In this document: piece by piece, positions 19,072 through 27,045 of the stretch | Layout of the letters: each line of letters begins with the position of its first letter | Numbering within the stretch: the stretch's first letter is position 1 | From: Paenibacillus woosongensis | GTDB taxonomy: Bacteria; Bacillota; Bacilli; Paenibacillales; Paenibacillaceae | DNA length: 64,000 nucleotides | NCBI RefSeq assembly: GCF_030122845.1 | Contig: NZ_CP126084.1 | Span: 248,001 to 312,000, forward strand | Direction: 5' to 3' | Notes under the pieces: model-generated | What the model saw: the letters and a program-made list of their open reading frames with translations, nothing else | Told to the model about the DNA's origin: nothing | Databases searched by the model: none | Program-made: the position numbers and the translations under genes

Positions 19072-20028
19072 ATGAAAGCGGTAACAAGGGATGAGCCGGA
19101 GCTGGGATTAACCAGGAAAAGGACAAAGTGGACCACATTCAAAAACCAAAAAGTGCTGTACATGATGTCCGTACCCTTCGTGCTATGGGTTCTGGTGTTC
19201 CAGTACTTGCCCTTATGGGGCTGGACCATGGCTTTCCAAAATTACAAACCGGGAAAGAGCTTCCTCGAACAGAAATGGGTAGGCTTCGAGCATTTTGCCG
19301 CTTTATTTCAGGATGACCGATTCTATCTGGTGCTTAGAAATACGCTGGCTATGAGCAGCTTGGGACTTGTCGCTGGATTTGTATTCCCTGTCATGTTTGC
19401 GCTGCTGCTAAATGAAGTGAGGGTACAGGTGTTGAAGCGTTTTGTGCAGACGGTATCGTACCTGCCCCATTTCGTATCGTGGGTTGTGGCCGCCGGGATT
19501 GTGAGCAAAATGCTGTCCACAGACGGAGGCGTCGTGAATGCTGTCTTAATGAGCCTTCATGTGATAGACCAGCCTATTCAATTTATGGCCAAGGGCCACA
19601 TGTTCTGGGGAATTGTAACCGCGGCGGACGTCTGGAAGGAGACCGGCTGGAACGCCATTATCTACTTGGCCGCCATTGCGGGAATTGGACCGGAGCTGTA
19701 TGAAGCGGCGAGAGTGGATGGAGCCAGCCGATTGCGCCAGATGTGGCATATAACGCTGCCGGGTATCCGGCCGACGATTATCGTTCTATTAATTATGTCG
19801 ATCGGTCATTTGATTGGCATTGGATTTGAGAGACAGTTTCTGCTTGGCAACCATATGGTCAGTGATTATTCCGAGGTCCTCGATTTATATTCTCTAAAAT
19901 ATGGGCTTGAAATGGGACGGTATTCATTTGGTACGGCGATTAACATTTTTAATTCCGTCATCAGTCTCATGCTGCTGTTTATTGCGAACGGAGCGTTCAA
20001 GAGAATAGCGAATGAAAGCATCATGTAA
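19072..20028 (+). CDS. Sugar ABC transporter permease (LplB type)
   Basis: Inner membrane permease of about 318 residues from ATG 19072 (GGAGGGGG upstream). The frame also opens at GTG 19021, but that N-terminus is implausible. There are six predicted TM helices. The EAA loop YEAARVDGASRLRQMWHITLP near residue 230 docks the ATPase. The segment QNYKPGKSFLEQKWVGFEHF is typical of LplB/YtcP-like complex-carbohydrate permeases. It is co-directional with the second permease and the binding protein. No ATPase gene is adjacent, so a shared MsmX-type ATPase probably energises the system. Confidence 0.9.
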   Translation: MKAVTRDEPELGLTRKRTKWTTFKNQKVLYMMSVPFVLWVLVFQYLPLWGWTMAFQNYKPGKSFLEQKWVGFEHFAALFQDDRFYLVLRNTLAMSSLGLVAGFVFPVMFALLLNEVRVQVLKRFVQTVSYLPHFVSWVVAAGIVSKMLSTDGGVVNAVLMSLHVIDQPIQFMAKGHMFWGIVTAADVWKETGWNAIIYLAAIAGIGPELYEAARVDGASRLRQMWHITLPGIRPTIIVLLIMSIGHLIGIGFERQFLLGNHMVSDYSEVLDLYSLKYGLEMGRYSFGTAINIFNSVISLMLLFIANGAFKRIANESIM

Positions 20029-20049
20029 GGGAAGGAGGAGCTTGCCATA

Positions 20050-20934
20050 GTGTCCAGATCGTTATTCGACAGACTGTTTGACGTCGTGGTCTATGTTCTT
20101 ATTACGCTCATTACGATCATTACACTGTACCCGTTCTTAAACGTGCTGGCGATTTCTTTTAACGATTCGGTAGATACCGTCAGGGGCGGCATTACGATCT
20201 ATCCGCGAGAGTTCACTTTGCAGAATTACAAGCTGATTTTCAGCTACGACGGTCTCATTACCGGGTTTAAAATATCCGTTCTGCGTACCGTAGTCGGCAC
20301 GATTGCGGGACTGATCAGCGGCTCAATGCTTGCCTTTACTCTGGCCCGGACGGAATTCCAGGGCAGAAGGTTCATCTCGACCTTCTTGGCGATCACGATG
20401 TACGTGTCAGGCGGGCTCATTCCAGGCTTCGTTCTGATTCGTAATCTGGACCTGGTGAACACGTTTGCCGTCTATATTTTGCCGGGGCTTGTAAGTGCCT
20501 TCAACATTTTTGTCATCCGGTCGTTTATTGATGGGATTCCGTATTCTCTTCAGGAGTCAGCGAAGCTGGACGGGGCGAATGATTTCACGATTTACTATCG
20601 GGTAATTCTTCCGCTATGCAAGCCGGCACTGGCTACCGTAGCTCTGTTCCTTGCCGTGGGCCAGTGGAATTCCTGGTTCGATACTTATTTATTTAACGGC
20701 TCTAACAGCAAGCTGACTACCTTGCAATATGAATTGATGAAGGTGCTGCAGAGCACGACCGTGAATGCGAACAATGTCCGCGGGGACAACATGAACCAGT
20801 TGATGGCCCAGATCTCTCCGGATTCCGTTAAGATGGCCATTACGATCGTAGCTACGGTTCCGATTCTCGTCGTATATCCGTTTTTGCAGAAGTATTTTGT
20901 GAAAGGGATGACTCTCGGCGCAGTCAAAAGCTAG
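20050..20934 (+). CDS. Sugar ABC transporter permease (LplC/YtcP type)
   Basis: Partner permease of 294 residues with six TM helices. Conserved early segments are PFLNVLAISFND and GGITIYPREFTLQNY. The EAA motif QESAKLDGANDFTIYYRVIL is near residue 178, and the C-terminus PFLQKYFVKGMTLGAVK is typical of the MalG/YtcP group. It starts at GTG 20050 after GGAGGAG, 21 bp past the first permease. It works with the preceding permease and the following lipoprotein as one importer of an oligosaccharide whose identity is not evident. Confidence 0.9.
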   Translation: MSRSLFDRLFDVVVYVLITLITIITLYPFLNVLAISFNDSVDTVRGGITIYPREFTLQNYKLIFSYDGLITGFKISVLRTVVGTIAGLISGSMLAFTLARTEFQGRRFISTFLAITMYVSGGLIPGFVLIRNLDLVNTFAVYILPGLVSAFNIFVIRSFIDGIPYSLQESAKLDGANDFTIYYRVILPLCKPALATVALFLAVGQWNSWFDTYLFNGSNSKLTTLQYELMKVLQSTTVNANNVRGDNMNQLMAQISPDSVKMAITIVATVPILVVYPFLQKYFVKGMTLGAVKS

Positions 20935-21015
20935 GGGAGCCCGATGATCCGTGAGACCGGTATCGTCAGGTGTGGGTCTGTTCAATACGCAATCATAACT
21001 AAGGGGTGTGATCAT

Positions 21016-22716
21016 ATGAGGCTAGGAAGGAAGGGGCTGGCTGTTTCACTACTCGTTCTGCTGATGCTGTCTACGGCATTAACGGGTTGTGGCGGGGCCA
21101 AAAATGGGGAGCAGCCTGACGAGTCGCAGCAATCAGACACCATACCGTCTAATGAAGTCATCACGTTGACGTATTTCTCTGAGGATCCGAACCCGAATTG
21201 GAATAAGATGCAGGACCGTATTGGCAAAATCATTACCGAAAAGACGGGTGTCATCCTGGATGCTGAGTTTGCGGTGGGCGATCCAGGGCAGAAGGTGTCC
21301 ATTATGGCCGCTACCGGGGAGTACCCTGATCTCATCGCTGCCAAAGCCGATTTGGGCAAATTGGTCGATGTCGGAGGGGTTCTTGATTTAACCGACTTGA
21401 TTGAACAGCATGCGCCCAATATTAAGAAGATGTTAGGAGATAAGATTGTCCGCGCCAAATACAGTCTGGAGGATCAGTCGATCTATGCCATTCCTACCTG
21501 GTCCGCAGTAGAGGAGAAGAAATTCAGAGCAGAGCACGGCTTCGAATTGCAGCATCGGGTTGTAAAAGAAGCCGGTTATCCCGAAATTCGCACTCTTCAG
21601 GATTATGAGAAAGTCATCTCCGACTATTTAGCGAAGTATCCTACCGACGAGAACGGAAATAAGAATATCGGCCTTTCCCTGAATGCAGATGATTGGCATA
21701 TGTACATGGTGACTAACGTAGGCTTCATGACGACGGGCGCGCCTGACGATGGAGAATATTATGTGGATCAGGAAACCTTTGACGTGACGTATCACTTCCG
21801 CCGCCCGGAAGAGAAGGAATATTTCCGCTGGCTGAACCACATGAACGATATCGGCCTCTTGGACCCGGAGAGCTTCGTTCAGAAAACAGATCAGTTCAAG
21901 TCTAAAGTAGCGTCAGGACGCGTGCTTGGTCTCATTGTTCCGATGTGGGAGTTCGGGGATGCGCAGCAATCGCTGAAAGCAGCCGGCAAGTTCGATCATA
22001 CCTATGGACATTATCCAGTAACGCTGAGCAAGAAATATAAAGATCCCAGCTTCTGGTCAGCAGGCTTTGACGGAGGTTATGGCGTAGCGATTTCCAGTCA
22101 ATGCAAGGATCCTGTAGCGGCCATCAAGTTTCTGGACTACCTGGCTTCCGAAGAGGGACAAATTCTGGTGAACTGGGGCGTTGAAGGAATCGATTACGTC
22201 GTGGAGAATGGCAAACGTTATGTGCCTAAAGACATTCAGGACAAAATGGACCGGGAGGGCACGGCTTACACCAAGGAATCCGGCCTTGGATTCTACTGGA
22301 ACATGATGGTGCATTATGGAGATGGAATCAAAGATTCCACGGGCAACTATTTCACCAAGACGAATGCCGAGGAGCTGACGGCTTCCTACAGTGAGCCGGA
22401 GAAAGAAGCGCTGGCCGCATACAATATAGAGCATTGGAAGGGCCTCTTCCCTAGTGAAGAGGAATTCCCGGAGAGAAAGGCCGGTGCAGTATACAACATC
22501 TCCTTACCGGCAGATAACAAGGCGACTATACTGGGAGCCAAAATGAAGGATATTACTTGGAAACGCATCCCGGAAGCGATTATGGCGAAGCCAGCGGATT
22601 TCGATGCCATTTGGGACAGCTACATGAAGGAGCTTGATAAAGCCGGCGTCAAGGAGATGGAAGAGGCTTATGGCCAGTTTGTTAAAGACCGGGTTAAGCT
22701 GTGGTATGGAGAGTAA
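21016..22716 (+). CDS. Extracellular solute-binding lipoprotein of the LplA/YtcQ type
   Basis: Large binding lipoprotein of about 566 residues. The signal sequence is followed by the lipobox LTGC, with a Ser/Gln/Asp-rich linker. The mature part has a bilobal fold with family patterns ITLTYFSEDPNPNW near the start and YGVAISSQCKDPVAAIKFLDYL near residue 360. The open frame extends back to 20944, but ATG 21016 follows AAGGGGTG and starts exactly at the signal peptide. Size (over 550 residues) fits the Paenibacillus LplA family rather than smaller maltose-type proteins. It captures sugar for the two permeases upstream. Confidence 0.9.
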   Translation: MRLGRKGLAVSLLVLLMLSTALTGCGGAKNGEQPDESQQSDTIPSNEVITLTYFSEDPNPNWNKMQDRIGKIITEKTGVILDAEFAVGDPGQKVSIMAATGEYPDLIAAKADLGKLVDVGGVLDLTDLIEQHAPNIKKMLGDKIVRAKYSLEDQSIYAIPTWSAVEEKKFRAEHGFELQHRVVKEAGYPEIRTLQDYEKVISDYLAKYPTDENGNKNIGLSLNADDWHMYMVTNVGFMTTGAPDDGEYYVDQETFDVTYHFRRPEEKEYFRWLNHMNDIGLLDPESFVQKTDQFKSKVASGRVLGLIVPMWEFGDAQQSLKAAGKFDHTYGHYPVTLSKKYKDPSFWSAGFDGGYGVAISSQCKDPVAAIKFLDYLASEEGQILVNWGVEGIDYVVENGKRYVPKDIQDKMDREGTAYTKESGLGFYWNMMVHYGDGIKDSTGNYFTKTNAEELTASYSEPEKEALAAYNIEHWKGLFPSEEEFPERKAGAVYNISLPADNKATILGAKMKDITWKRIPEAIMAKPADFDAIWDSYMKELDKAGVKEMEEAYGQFVKDRVKLWYGE

Positions 22717-22734
22717 GAATATAGCGTGAACCGG

Positions 22735-22766
22735 AACTGCCAACTTGTTGGTTGGCAGTTTTTTTG
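22735..22766 (+). terminator. Terminator of the importer operon
   Basis: AACTGCCAAC (22735-22744) pairs with GTTGGCAGTT (about 22750-22759) and is followed by a run of T to 22765. It lies 19 bp after the binding-protein stop and ends the two-component/importer transcript. Confidence 0.9.
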
Positions 22767-22794
22767 TTGCAAGAATTGACTGCCGATGGCTTGC

Positions 22795-23187
22795 TTAAGA
22801 TTTGGCGGCTGGCTCGCTGGCCGTGTGCTGAATATATTCCAGGTGTTGAAATCCCCAGCCGCACATCTCCGTCAGTACCTTGTGGAGAGATTTACCGTAG
22901 TCCGAGATGGAATATTCCACTTTAGGGGGGATTTCTTGATGAATCGTGCGGATCACCAGACCGTCCCGCTCCAGCTCACGCAGCTGATTAGTCAGCATGC
23001 CTTGCGTGATATTCGGGAGCAGGCGCCGCAGCTCGCCGAAGCGTTTCGTGCCGTCCTGCAGCAGAATGAACAAAATGAGTGGCTTCCACTTTCCTCCGAT
23101 CACGCGGAGTGTGGTCAATATGCCCGCTGTCTTTCCGTCATCGCGCACCTCGTCGCGCCTCTCGTCTTGCATTTCGTCTTCCATCAT
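22795..23187 (-). CDS. HxlR-family transcriptional regulator
   Basis: Winged HTH regulator of 130 residues. The family core is [18 protein letters not shown] (about residues 29-46), [30 protein letters not shown] and [15 protein letters not shown]. The start is one of two adjacent ATGs at 23187/23184 with AAAGGGG upstream. HxlR regulators respond to reactive electrophiles, quinones or oxidants. The divergent NAD(P)H-oxidoreductase gene and the GTAC palindromes between them indicate local control. Confidence 0.92.
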   Translation of the reverse strand: MMEDEMQDERRDEVRDDGKTAGILTTLRVIGGKWKPLILFILLQDGTKRFGELRRLLPNITQGMLTNQLRELERDGLVIRTIHQEIPPKVEYSISDYGKSLHKVLTEMCGWGFQHLEYIQHTASEPAAKS

Positions 23188-23254
23188 CGTCCGCGCCCCT
23201 TTCGTGTGAGTACCTGTTCAACACAGATTTTACCAGAGGGCTAAGAAATAGAAC

Positions 23255-23399
23255 AGTACGCTCATTAGCAGTACTAAGTACGTTATACCGTACTAAAGGG
23301 GATGTCTGCTGGATATCTGTAATATGTACCACCAACAAATGAACAACTGTCCGGCTAAATGTACGATTTGGCGTACATAGTACGATAATAATGCGTACT
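23255..23399. promoter_or_regulatory. Array of GTAC half-sites, probable HxlR operators
   Basis: Nine GTAC words occur in 143 bp (starts at 23256, 23271, 23278, 23290, 23326, 23361, 23373, 23380, 23395). Two form matched palindromes with a 6-bp spacer: AGTACG-N6-CGTACT at 23277-23294 and TGTACG-N6-CGTACA at 23360-23377. A third, AGTACG-N9-CGTACT, spans 23379-23399. They fill the divergent promoter region of the HxlR gene and the oxidoreductase gene. Several known HxlR-type regulators bind GTAC-containing palindromes, so autoregulation plus control of the neighbour is the natural reading. Confidence 0.75.
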
Positions 23400-23467
23400 T
23401 TACACCTCAGCGCATTCTCGCCAATAATGGGATTGCATCGCGATGCACCATTGTTGGAAGGAGAGAT

Positions 23468-24010
23468 ATGCTGGTGAAAATTATGGCTATCCTGGCCCAT
23501 CCCGATTTGAACACTTCTCGCGCAAACCGGGCGCTATGTCTGGAATTACAGCGAGCGGGAGTGCTGCTTCATGATCTATATGGGGCGTATCCGGACTGGA
23601 ACATCGATGTGAAGCAAGAACAGCAGCTGTTATTGGAGCATGACCGAATCATTCTTCAATTCCCTTTGTACTGGTACAGCAGTCCGCCGCTGCTCAAAAA
23701 ATGGTTCGATGACGTACTGGAGTATGGCTGGGCCTATGGATCAGGTGGAGATCAGCTGAAGGACAAAGCATTCATGGTGGCAACGACGACGGGAGGGTCG
23801 GAGAAAGAGTATCGCTCAGGAGGGTTTAACCGATATACCCTTAGCGAGCTTCTGCGGCCGATCGAGAGAACCCTCACCCGGTGCGATGCCGAATTTCTGC
23901 CGCCATTCGTCACGTACAATACAACGAAGGCGACGGATGCAGAGCTTCTGCAGGAAGCGCAGCGTTATGCGGAGATCGCCCGGATGCCGTCGGAGCTGCT
24001 GATGAGTTGA
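23468..24010 (+). CDS. NAD(P)H-dependent oxidoreductase (KefF/MdaB-type flavodoxin fold)
   Basis: Cytoplasmic flavoprotein of 180 residues. Family patterns are the N-terminal AHPDLNTSRANRAL, LYGAYPDWNID, QFPLYWYSSPPLLKKWFD near residue 60, the FMN-loop-like ATTTGGSEKEYR near residue 100, and LPPFVTYNT near residue 140. Such enzymes carry out two-electron reduction of quinones or related electrophiles with NAD(P)H. The ATG has AAGGAGAG upstream. It is divergent from the HxlR regulator, which probably induces it under quinone or electrophile stress. Confidence 0.88.
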   Translation: MLVKIMAILAHPDLNTSRANRALCLELQRAGVLLHDLYGAYPDWNIDVKQEQQLLLEHDRIILQFPLYWYSSPPLLKKWFDDVLEYGWAYGSGGDQLKDKAFMVATTTGGSEKEYRSGGFNRYTLSELLRPIERTLTRCDAEFLPPFVTYNTTKATDAELLQEAQRYAEIARMPSELLMS

Positions 24011-24035
24011 AGCTGTCAAACCAGAGCAATTTACA

Positions 24036-24066
24036 ATGGTCCTGTAAGGAGCACTTACAGGACCAT
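24036..24066. terminator. Long hairpin between convergent genes
   Basis: A perfect 13-bp stem: ATGGTCCTGTAAG (24036-24048) pairs with CTTACAGGACCAT (24054-24066). It lies between the convergent oxidoreductase and hypothetical genes. There is no strong U-run on either side, but its position suggests a bidirectional transcript end. Confidence 0.55.
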
Positions 24067-24096
24067 ACTGAAGAATATTGGAAGCCGCCACATGAA

Positions 24097-24528
24097 CTAA
24101 CGAAGCGTAAAATCAAGGGACTTTTGAATGTTCAACCCTCGCTTAAAGTGAAGAGTGTAGTCTCCCTTCTCCCATTCCAAATTATGAAGCCGCATTTCAA
24201 ACGCGGCTAGGTCCTCGGTTTCTCTCATTGACTCTTGCTGAAGAATTTCGCTTTCCCCGCGTTTTGTTACATATAATTGAGCCTGAAGTAAGCCTTCCTT
24301 CTGATCTGGATAAATGGCTATTGCAGTTAGCGGAGCATGGTTGATAAAACGATCAGAACTGTCGTTAATTTTCGGAAGCTCGTGATTAGATGTCCATCCA
24401 AGCTGGAGATCATAGCTGCGATTTGCGGTCAGATTCGAAAATAACGCTCGGGACAGCGTCCAGACACAGATGATCCCTAGAATTGAAATAAGAATAAGGA
24501 AGGTTCTTCTTCGCATCATTGCTTTCAC
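24097..24528 (-). CDS. Hypothetical membrane-anchored small protein
   Basis: I do not recognise a family. The 143-residue product has basic N-terminal residues, then one hydrophobic segment (FLILISILGIICVWTLSRALF, residues about 10-30) that could be an uncleaved anchor. A polar extracytoplasmic part follows, with beta-strand-like character and the closing stretch LEWEKGDYTLHFKRG. GTG 24528 follows GGAGG with a 5-base gap; ATG 24519 is an alternative. It has its own transcription unit, convergent with the oxidoreductase. Confidence 0.6.
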   Translation of the reverse strand: MKAMMRRRTFLILISILGIICVWTLSRALFSNLTANRSYDLQLGWTSNHELPKINDSSDRFINHAPLTAIAIYPDQKEGLLQAQLYVTKRGESEILQQESMRETEDLAAFEMRLHNLEWEKGDYTLHFKRGLNIQKSLDFTLR

Positions 24529-24596
24529 TTTTCCTCCAAATATAATATTACTATATAGCTATACCACTGAGATTAAATAGCAAGGGAGTATCAGAC

Positions 24597-24812
24597 ATGC
24601 CCATCCGTCGTGGAGCTGTAGAGCAAGATTACATTATTGAACGTGTCACAGAGGTATTTCAATGCAGAATTCTTTGGAGCGAAGGGCGTCCATGCTTGGA
24701 GTATAGGAGTGCCCGAGAGCTGGAGCAAATCACGGAGTATGTCCAAGCTAACTTTGAAATCGAGCTGCTGGATGTATTTTTTACAGCGGTGGAGAGCTTG
24801 CCGGCAGATTAG
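24597..24812 (+). CDS. Hypothetical small acidic protein
   Basis: A 71-residue soluble protein, acidic and probably mixed alpha/beta (for example LEQITEYVQANFEIELLDVFFT). AGGGAG lies about 9 bases before the ATG. No family is recognised and no membrane segment is present. It is convergent with the next gene and divergent from the previous one, so it has an independent promoter. Reality of the gene rests on the ribosome binding site, coherent amino-acid composition and lack of an overlapping alternative. Confidence 0.5.
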   Translation: MPIRRGAVEQDYIIERVTEVFQCRILWSEGRPCLEYRSARELEQITEYVQANFEIELLDVFFTAVESLPAD

Positions 24813-24818
24813 AGCGGA

Positions 24819-25784
24819 CTATCGATAATCCGTTCTTACCTCGCCAGGGAGCGTAAATGCCATAACCCCCTCCGAGTCAGTGACCCTATCGCCAACAATG
24901 CGTTCGTAAGCGAGAGTCGTATATTGGTAGTTTGTATCGATTATCCCGTATTCGGTATGACTGCTGTCGCCAAAAATACCATGCGAATAGAACAGCATGT
25001 TTTTGTTGATTTCAGGCGCTTTGCCCGTGGAGTTTGTGATGCTCGTTCCCATGAGGGTCTCCGTGTGACCAATAGAGGCATATTCAAAGTTAGCTTGCCA
25101 AGTACATACTAGAAAGTTATCCTGCAGTTCGACCCAGGATATCGTATCTCCGTAAATATAGTAATAACCCAACGCCTCGCCTTCTGGAAAAATAAACGTC
25201 CTATCGTAATTTTCATCTACAATCTTGGTCTCCAGCGGAGGGTTCATATAGTGTGCGGACTGAATGAGCCGTGTAATTTTCGGTCTCGCCTCTTCCAGAG
25301 AGCCACGATACAAAATGTTCTTGGTCTCCTCGCTAAGCGGTGAGTAGATTTTAATTACCCCTTGAGTCCACTCCACCTGATATCCAAAGGAATGGGCAAT
25401 CAGGCGCATCGGAACATAAACGGCTCCATGTTTTAATTTGGCTGGCGCATCCAGTTCTAGAGCTAGATCGCCGGATTTTGTCCCCCGCAATGTGGCTTTT
25501 TTGGTGCCGGGCTTCAAGCTTAGGCGTTCTCCCCATTTCTGTACGGTGACCGTAGATGTTTTGGTATCCCACTGCACCTGAGCGTCCAACGCTTCGCTAA
25601 TGATGCGCAGCGGGACCAGGGTTCGTCCGCGATCCGTGATGACGGGCAGGCGCTCGGTGATCGTTTTTCCTTCTACAATCAGCTTGGTGGCAGGCGTAGA
25701 GGCGGCATCGGCCGCCGGAAGGTTAGCAAGAAGTACAATAAAAGCTGCCGCCGCAAGGACGGCGTGGCGAAGCCAGTTCTTCAT
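24819..25784 (-). CDS. Secreted copper-amine-oxidase N-terminal-domain (stalk-like) protein
   Basis: Exported protein of 321 residues. A signal peptide (AVLAAAAFIVLLANLPAADA) is followed by a duplicated copper-amine-oxidase-N-like domain (residues about 35-150). It has the hallmarks VITDRGRTLVPLRIISEALD, VQWDTKTSTVTV and AVYVPMRLIAHSFGYQVEW. The C-terminal half (150-321) is unassigned. These domains are abundant in Paenibacillus surface and spore-related proteins and do not imply oxidase activity. ATG 25784 has GGAGGT upstream. The last codons come within 7 bp of the convergent small gene. Confidence 0.85.
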   Translation of the reverse strand: MKNWLRHAVLAAAAFIVLLANLPAADAASTPATKLIVEGKTITERLPVITDRGRTLVPLRIISEALDAQVQWDTKTSTVTVQKWGERLSLKPGTKKATLRGTKSGDLALELDAPAKLKHGAVYVPMRLIAHSFGYQVEWTQGVIKIYSPLSEETKNILYRGSLEEARPKITRLIQSAHYMNPPLETKIVDENYDRTFIFPEGEALGYYYIYGDTISWVELQDNFLVCTWQANFEYASIGHTETLMGTSITNSTGKAPEINKNMLFYSHGIFGDSSHTEYGIIDTNYQYTTLAYERIVGDRVTDSEGVMAFTLPGEVRTDYR

Positions 25785-25955
25785 GGTACGTTACCTCCGT
25801 GAAATTTTTCATTGGTACTGTATTAGACGCATAGAGGGACTGGAAAGTTTTGTCAGTATGAGTTTATGGAGCATCAGCTGGGGGCTTACACTGGTTAATG
25901 ATAAGCAGTCCGATATGATATAATAAAAGTAACTATTCAATCGGAGGTGTCCAAG

Positions 25956-26219
25956 ATGCGATGGGATGAGGTTAAAGAACGATTTCCCAATGAATGGGTC
26001 GTTCTTGAGGCAACCAAAGCGTATTCTAAGGAAGGCCAGCGTTTCATAGAAGAGATGACTGTTATTGACTCCTTCGAGGATTCCACCAAAGCATTGAAGC
26101 GGTATAGTGAGCTGCACCAGGAGGACCCTCACCGCGAGTATTGTTTTTTCCACACATCCCGTTCAGAGGTAGTAGCGCGAGAACGATATGTAGGGATTAG
26201 AACCTGGATTCCATTATAG
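25956..26219 (+). CDS. Conserved-type hypothetical small protein
   Basis: An 87-residue soluble protein (begins MRWDEVKERFPNEWVVLEA). The frame is also open from GTG 25947, but that codon lies inside the ribosome binding site GGAGG (25943-25947), so ATG 25956 is the start. I recall similar small proteins of unknown function paired in Bacilli with a retropepsin-like gene. The remnant immediately downstream fits that pairing. No catalytic motif is visible. Confidence 0.65.
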   Translation: MRWDEVKERFPNEWVVLEATKAYSKEGQRFIEEMTVIDSFEDSTKALKRYSELHQEDPHREYCFFHTSRSEVVARERYVGIRTWIPL

Positions 26220-26221
26220 TT

Positions 26222-26371
26222 GGAGAAGCGGCCCTTAAAGATTTTCAAGTTGAAATCGGAAATATGGATTATGGCATGGAAATCGACGGAATACTAAGAT
26301 TTAATTTTTTGAAACTAGCAGAAGCATTGATAGATGTGGGAGCAATGGAATTGAAGACCCGTGTTTGTTAA
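26222..26371 (+). pseudogene. C-terminal remnant of a retropepsin-like aspartyl protease gene
   Basis: Directly after the previous stop, a frame without a start reads GEAALKDFQVEIGN, then GMEIDGILRFNFLKLAEALI, ending at TAA 26369-26371. The pattern DGIxGFNFL-x-ALIDVGA is what I associate with the C-terminal half of small bacterial retropepsin-like proteins. The N-terminal half with the catalytic DTGA is absent, and the usual Gly in DGILGFNFL is Arg here. It appears to have been truncated by a deletion that joined it to the preceding gene. Confidence 0.55.
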
Positions 26372-26475
26372 TCGACTGTTTCATAGATTAGAGATACTAT
26401 GGTTTACCTTCATAAAAAGGAGCTTGGTCACAGAACTTGTGGCGGGCTCCTCTTGGCGTTGTCTTATCCTCTTAA

Positions 26476-26583
26476 GCCATTCGTGAGCGTGCAGAAGTAC
26501 TTGCATCCATTCGGCATGGTGAATATCTGTTTAAACGTGAACCACAAAGAAATGAAATAGAAATTGATTTCCTGAAACAATAA
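26476..26583 (+). pseudogene. Short unidentified gene tail
   Basis: A 35-codon open stretch after an in-frame stop, ending at TAA 26581-26583. It reads with natural protein composition (EVLASIRHGEYLFKREPQR, then NEIEIDFLKQ) but has no start codon. It is probably the 3' end of a decayed gene whose family I cannot name. Confidence 0.3.
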
Positions 26584-26614
26584 TAACGTTCCTTGGATCA
26601 TCCCTAAAGCGTGT

Positions 26615-26650
26615 ATCCCCCTGAACAGTATGTTGAGGGGGATTTTGATT
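26615..26650 (+). terminator. Terminator after the gene-debris segment
   Basis: ATCCCCCT (26615-26622) pairs perfectly with AGGGGGAT (26635-26642), followed by TTTGATTT. It survives downstream of the decayed ORF tail, supporting the idea that a real transcription unit once ended here. Confidence 0.7.
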
Positions 26651-26752
26651 TGGGATTCGTAATTTAATAGCGGATTAATCAACTAGTCGATTGCTACTAG
26701 CTTCCAACTCCCTTGTTATTTTAATTAAAATAGAAAATCTTCGCATATTCTG

Positions 26753-26917
26753 TACGACACCCTGGAATCATTCGTCATTCACATGTTCCAGAAGGGCGTA
26801 ACCATGGCGGAGATTTCAGATCTGCTTGAGAAAATGTATGGACATCACTATACGCCTCAAACGGTGTCCAATATGCCGCGAGGCATGGTTGAGCATGTTG
26901 AGGCCTTTAGGAAGCGT
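26753..26917 (+). mobile_element. IS256-family transposase fragment
   Basis: A start-less frame of about 55 codons reads FVIHMFQKGVTMAEISDLLE, then KMYGHHYTPQTVSNMPRG. This is the characteristic N-terminal DNA-binding region of IS256-family (mutator-type) transposases (compare the common YxHxYSPQTIS pattern). The catalytic DDE domain and both ends are missing, and a stop/frame loss follows near 26920. It is an inactive relic marking past insertion at this locus. Confidence 0.75.
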
Positions 26918-27045
26918 AAGCATTGCCTTTTCCGGAAGCGCAGCTTTTTTCTCAGAAAATAGGTTGTTATTCTTCCCCTCGCTTATTTCCTCTCATTATT
27001 ATTGAGACAGAGGACTCCGGCGACTAGTAGTATCCGAGCCCCTGA

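Noticed and set aside
26418..26456. Imperfect GGAGC...GCTCC hairpin as a terminator
   Set aside because: Interrupted stem and no clear T-run; less convincing than the perfect hairpin at 26615-26650.
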